DNA of 64,000 bases. It comes from Thiodiazotropha sp040791665 (lineage in GTDB: Bacteria > Pseudomonadota > Gammaproteobacteria > Chromatiales > Chromatiaceae). The notes beneath the pieces were generated by a model. The model ran no database searches and had not been told where the DNA came from. It saw only the letters and a list, made by a program, of their open reading frames with translations. Below are positions 61,201 through 64,000 of this stretch, in pieces. The stretch lies in assembly GCA_040791665.1 (NCBI GenBank), contig JBFNNX010000017.1, positions 186,001 through 250,000 on the forward strand, written 5' to 3'. Made by a program: the position numbers and the translations under genes. Numbering within the stretch: position 1 is the first letter of the stretch; every line of letters starts with the position of its first letter.

Positions 61201-64000
61201 GAAACCGTGCTGCATTACATCATCGGCCCGGGCTATGAAATCGTGCGTATAGAGGGTACGGACGGCGACGACATTATCGAGGTGATTGTTGACGGGTCCA
61301 CTATCTCTTATGTCGAAGCTAGTGCCGGCGATGATGTTGTCGAGGGAAGTGAGCAAAGTGACGTTATTGTTGGTGGTGCAGGAGACGACACTCTTAACGG
61401 TAATGGTGGTAATGACTGGCTTCATGGTGGTGCGGGAGAGGATGAGATTGATGGTGGTGAAGGCGATGATTTAGTGATTGGTGCAGAAGACAATGATTAC
61501 CTTGTCGGTGGTGCCGGTAATGACAAGATATATGGTAATGGCGGAGACGACTACCTTTTTGCCGGAAATGGTGGAGACGATTATTTATACGGAGGAGATG
61601 GAAACGATTATTTACGGGGTAATGGTAAATCAATTTGGTACGATCCCAGTCAAGTGACGACAACTACGCTGTCTGGAGGCGAAGGTGACGATACGTTACT
61701 GGGAGCGAACCACGATATCCTTATGGGCGGTGCTGGTGACGATACATATGAAACGAGTGAATGGGGATATGGTAACAAGTATGTTATAGGACGAGGAGGA
61801 GGACATGATGTCGTTATAACGACATTCAGGGAATACAACACGCTGACATTTGACGATACGATCAGCTTTCAGGAACTCTATTTTATGCAGTCAGATACTG
61901 ATCTGAAAATCATTGTATTAGGTGAAGATCAAAGTGTCACTGTTCAAGAATTTTATGCTTCCAATGCTCCCCTTATCAAAATCGAAGCGCATGGTGGGAA
62001 GATCATTGCCAATAATAGAACGGCTATTCTTCAGGCAGTTGCTAATGATGCAACCATTCCTGAAGCCCCTATGGGGCAGTACAATGTAATTTCAGACCAG
62101 GCATTGGCGCTAGGGACGAATGACGTGGAATCAGGTGGTGTATGGGTAGATACTATTAATGGCTGGTTTAATTGGGGAAATGATACCGGGACAACGACTC
62201 ATACAGATAATAACTGGGTAACAACAGGTGGTGCGGGCAACGATATTCTAGAGTCAAATCTTTCGAATGGATACCAGATTTTCTATGGGGATAGTGGAGA
62301 TGACACAATTTGGGGGTATGGGTCACAAGATTTAATTATTGGCGGTTTGGGAAATGACACCCTTTATGGTGGCCAAGGCCCAGATAGAATTATGGGAGGT
62401 CACGGCAATGATATTCTAAATGGTGGGGCTGAAGAGGACAGCTTGTTGGGAAATGCTGGGGATGACTTTCTTTATGGTAAAGGCGGCGATGATAATCTCA
62501 ATGGTGGAGACGGAAATGATTATCTTGACGATGCCCAGGATAACAATACCATGCGTGGTGGGGAAGGTGATGACTACATAACTGCAGAATTGGGGCTGGG
62601 TAATAATAAACTCTACGGTGATGGAGGAAATGATACCCTGATAGGAGGCTCGGGCCTCGATACTCTCTATGGAGGGCTTGGAGACGATATTTTGCAAGGA
62701 GGTATAGGAGATGACTGGCTCGATGGTGAAAGCGGAGATGACGATGTAAAAGGAAGTGATGGTGACGATGTTGTTTCCGGTGGTGAGGGTGATGATACGC
62801 TCTATGGCGATGCCGGAAAGGACGAACTGTACGGTGGAGCCGGACTGGATCAGCTCTACGGCGGTGATGGCCACGATTACCTTGAAGGAGGCGCGGAAGC
62901 AGATGCCCTCTTTGGTGATGCTGGTGACGATGACCTGCATGGTGATGGCGGCGGAGATACCCTTAAAGGGGGCGTGGGTAATGATCTTCTGAATGGTGGT
63001 CTAGGCAGTGATATTCTAAGAGGTGGTGCAGGGTTCGATGTGGCCGTTTTTGAGGGATATGCCGCAAACTATGTCATAACTGATTACACCGATTACAGGA
63101 CAATTGAATCCCTGCTGGGGGATTTGAGTATTGATACGGTTTACAACGACGTTGAGGCGATCCGGTTTTATGATCTTGTTCATTATGACGGTCAAATCTT
63201 GTCGTCTGATACGGTTATGGCCGTTGATGATAGTTTTGAGGGAGCGGTCAATACCGTGATTACAGGGAATGTGCTCCTGGGCGATGATCAGGATATGGAT
63301 TTCTATGCCTCTGCTCTATCCGTGAACTCCGGTGTGTATTCTTCAGCAATGGGCGGTGTTGTCGAGCTGTTTGAGAGTGGTGACTTCAATTATACACCTT
63401 CCGCTGACTACATAGGGGCGGATTCTTTCGAATATACGGCCTTGAATAGTGTGGGCGGGCAGGATATAGGTACGGTTTCACTGACGGTTAATCCGCCACC
63501 GCCGCCTGAAGCACCAACACAGGATCAGGCGTTTTTACTAGACCCGGTGACGGTCAGCACTCTCGCATCAAGCTCAGATATTAATGCGGCAACCTATTAC
63601 GATGCCAAAACGATAGCACTTTCTTTTGAAACAGGTTCCGATGTGTTGGCGCGGCAAGTATTGTATGAGCAAGGCGGCAATTCGCGTGGTCTGAATCTAT
63701 TCATTGAAAACGGTAAACTTTATCAGGCTGCTTGGAACTATGATAATGGCGGACAATGGGGGTATAAAGAAATCGAAGTCAATATTGCAGCAAATACAAA
63801 GTACACAACGACTTTTGTCTTTGAAGCTAGCAGTAACAACGTTGGCACGTTGACGGGGTATATCAATGGCTCTGAATTTGCTTCTATTGATGGTCTTGGT
63901 TATTTGTACGCTCACGGAGATGGGATTGGTGTGGGAGGAATGATTAACGCTTCCCGTTTTCACGGTGAAAATGTTAGTGGTGATGGCCACGACTTCGCTG
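58276..64000 (+). CDS. Giant RTX-repeat surface/secreted protein (3' partial)
   Basis: The frame from 58276 (MANEQLQIDIRDRAIELGF) has no stop before the window ends, giving more than 1,900 residues. Residues 1 to about 990 are a non-repetitive region with a hydrophobic, Gly/Ala-rich stretch (about 690-760, LGSGLATAVAAANAAVGSTLASIQTALTFGLAGG). From about 1,000 to 1,590 come glycine-aspartate nonapeptide repeats (GGxGxDxUx). Then an Ig/cadherin-like segment (DDSFEGAVNTVITGNVLLGDDQDMD) and, after PPPPPEAP, the start of a LamG-like domain (RGLNLFIENGKLYQAAWN). Such proteins leave by type I secretion; the signal at the C-terminus lies outside the window. Confidence 0.93.
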   Translation, partial: MANEQLQIDIRDRAIELGFLGSEHANTEVKFHNSIVQYSQVFGIDATLINLFNYSYNVANTSYWSFHISAEAGLPPSQGQNGVTYHYDLNLSSFDGIYTTTGTQVTSGNKIIQVSGGQNSEGNYEGDLGFDIRRFSGGVGTTLDGTSIEELMIEVGATAELVGANIGASKVFVDNAITVSNKINDFGLTDSALTNDVWNQLVTQFPNVTTNYTQDSFHAKVAAIHEFGGEHITTAQMQAVASIIGDDFAQINYPPQTVDTIVGYIGDYLSEKVTELGSLFSGVDEAAPQLIAGGQGEDFAWATLSEDEIFDGVIDSLEEIVPENRISAASTEHTVERFYSDGTSEVISFNPNERQIENFNLQFTDAEVNGIVISSVTNTLTNSDGSVFNVTDTVIEDISGDRYFVSSSSLADGSVLPLNGVSHQQNILKTNFDGTVVLGHQEITTFIQNGRQHEIVEFLNEADGNWHVQQTIKDETTGNIIDTGQTYIVPSAELLVSLQATGGTAGSVLGSYLADGNVYQDVIYSTFLKTVGEHFGTFSAYLANDNGVQNSLDVAVNGGDIEGTVFQNADFAESFFSNLNDKLSGVLGGLIINEVGDVLGIEGVAGEIVSTAGNAVTAAFVSETIDVVFGNLDGALFSGFADGQFFSSTFNEGTGQWETSFDVQGLVVNALASYAGSRLAGEIIEPESETAAIFGSLGSGLATAVAAANAAVGSTLASIQTALTFGLAGGPVGIAISAFIGTALGTALGNMFGGEESPPEAWARASYNGSDKEYIISLSWDNHGGDSGVAESMLYQVIQGVNSIIALTHGTLRQSSHAADLQIGYEGNAFRVSVAGSEEKSFSTSVDAISYAAYKLMQGFDLVGGHAVLMRAWHNSDATNIYEFKEDIEVAEAFQNYLANPTGILAMMMNEPDSELAQSWAAILQRAAELRLHMPHEKDLDGGWGEVLRAQGLDPELIPELDGDTIILTDPVTGEETVLHYIIGPGYEIVRIEGTDGDDIIEVIVDGSTISYVEASAGDDVVEGSEQSDVIVGGAGDDTLNGNGGNDWLHGGAGEDEIDGGEGDDLVIGAEDNDYLVGGAGNDKIYGNGGDDYLFAGNGGDDYLYGGDGNDYLRGNGKSIWYDPSQVTTTTLSGGEGDDTLLGANHDILMGGAGDDTYETSEWGYGNKYVIGRGGGHDVVITTFREYNTLTFDDTISFQELYFMQSDTDLKIIVLGEDQSVTVQEFYASNAPLIKIEAHGGKIIANNRTAILQAVANDATIPEAPMGQYNVISDQALALGTNDVESGGVWVDTINGWFNWGNDTGTTTHTDNNWVTTGGAGNDILESNLSNGYQIFYGDSGDDTIWGYGSQDLIIGGLGNDTLYGGQGPDRIMGGHGNDILNGGAEEDSLLGNAGDDFLYGKGGDDNLNGGDGNDYLDDAQDNNTMRGGEGDDYITAELGLGNNKLYGDGGNDTLIGGSGLDTLYGGLGDDILQGGIGDDWLDGESGDDDVKGSDGDDVVSGGEGDDTLYGDAGKDELYGGAGLDQLYGGDGHDYLEGGAEADALFGDAGDDDLHGDGGGDTLKGGVGNDLLNGGLGSDILRGGAGFDVAVFEGYAANYVITDYTDYRTIESLLGDLSIDTVYNDVEAIRFYDLVHYDGQILSSDTVMAVDDSFEGAVNTVITGNVLLGDDQDMDFYASALSVNSGVYSSAMGGVVELFESGDFNYTPSADYIGADSFEYTALNSVGGQDIGTVSLTVNPPPPPEAPTQDQAFLLDPVTVSTLASSSDINAATYYDAKTIALSFETGSDVLARQVLYEQGGNSRGLNLFIENGKLYQAAWNYDNGGQWGYKEIEVNIAANTKYTTTFVFEASSNNVGTLTGYINGSEFASIDGLGYLYAHGDGIGVGGMINASRFHGENVSGDGHDFA
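61261..63045 (+). repeat. RTX nonapeptide repeat array within the giant protein
   Basis: Many tandem units of the form GGxGxDxUx are readable in frame, such as GGAGDDTLNG, GNGGNDWLHG, GGEGDDLVIG, GGAGNDKIYG, GGEGDDTLLG, GNAGDDFLYG, GGDGNDYLDD, GGLGDDILQG, GGEGDDTLYG and GGDGHDYLEG, with a spacer around 61640-62200. These bind calcium and fold only outside the cell. At the DNA level the units are diverged. Confidence 0.93.

Noticed and set aside
59654..62992. Numerous small frames inside the giant RTX gene on both strands
   Set aside because: They are shadows of the single long frame; repeated Gly-Asp codons create open antisense frames.

Overview
The left 24 kb is an ordinary gammaproteobacterial chromosome. 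Short-form hisG with hisD and hisC, murA, a DegS-like protease, the petABC cytochrome bc1 operon followed by sspA-sspB, thiSG, trmB, an AsmA protein, mutY and yggX all look like a Chromatiales-type bacterium, possibly a sulfur oxidiser such as the Sedimenticola/Thiodiazotropha group. That placement is inferred from gene content and order only. The stretch also carries a tRNA-Gly(CCC), a palindromic MITE-like repeat and two heptanucleotide repeat tracts of the same family.

At 24268-24343 a complete tRNA-Phe(GAA) marks the left border of an integrated mobile element that runs to the right edge or beyond; its right attachment site is not in the window. A tyrosine integrase facing the tRNA, a small HTH (excisionase-like) gene and short accessory genes open the element. 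A second tyrosine integrase (26914-28122) ends 27 bp before a 48-bp piece of the 3' half of a foreign tRNA-Gly(CCC), so at least two integrative elements have been stacked here. A defence block follows (28545-37561): a GajA/GajB (Gabija) pair, a frameshifted two-part gene of unknown function, a DUF3800-type gene, a Dam-like methylase, and a controller-regulated restriction-modification operon (C protein, beta-group methylase, PD-(D/E)XK nuclease) with recognisable C-boxes in the shared promoter region.

From about 37.7 to 56.1 kb lies the mobilisation backbone mixed with cargo: ArdA antirestriction protein, a Fic protein, a four-gene membrane/periplasm module of unknown function, an ankyrin-like protein, two adjacent but different HExxH metallopeptidases, remnants of a second coupling protein, a VirD4-type coupling protein, a DNA methylase, a SprT-like protease, a candidate oriT, and a mobC/MOBP-relaxase pair. 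No mating-pair-formation (T4SS) genes are visible, so within this window it reads as a mobilisable (IME-type) rather than self-transmissible element.

The right end (56-64 kb) holds a membrane-anchored transglutaminase-like protein, divergent from an exported protein of possible DUF2927 type whose stop codon overlaps the start of a very large RTX protein. The RTX frame stays open to the end of the window (more than 1,900 codons), with a large non-repetitive N-terminus, glycine/aspartate nonapeptide repeats, a cadherin/Ig-like segment and the start of a LamG-like domain.

Most interesting for follow-up: the tandem HExxH peptidases, the frameshifted gene plus DUF3800 gene beside Gabija, the membrane/vWA-like module, the controller-regulated R-M locus with two methylases, the composite inverted repeats proposed as oriT, and the truncated tRNA-Gly attachment site. 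All functional assignments come from motifs read by eye; no database search was run.
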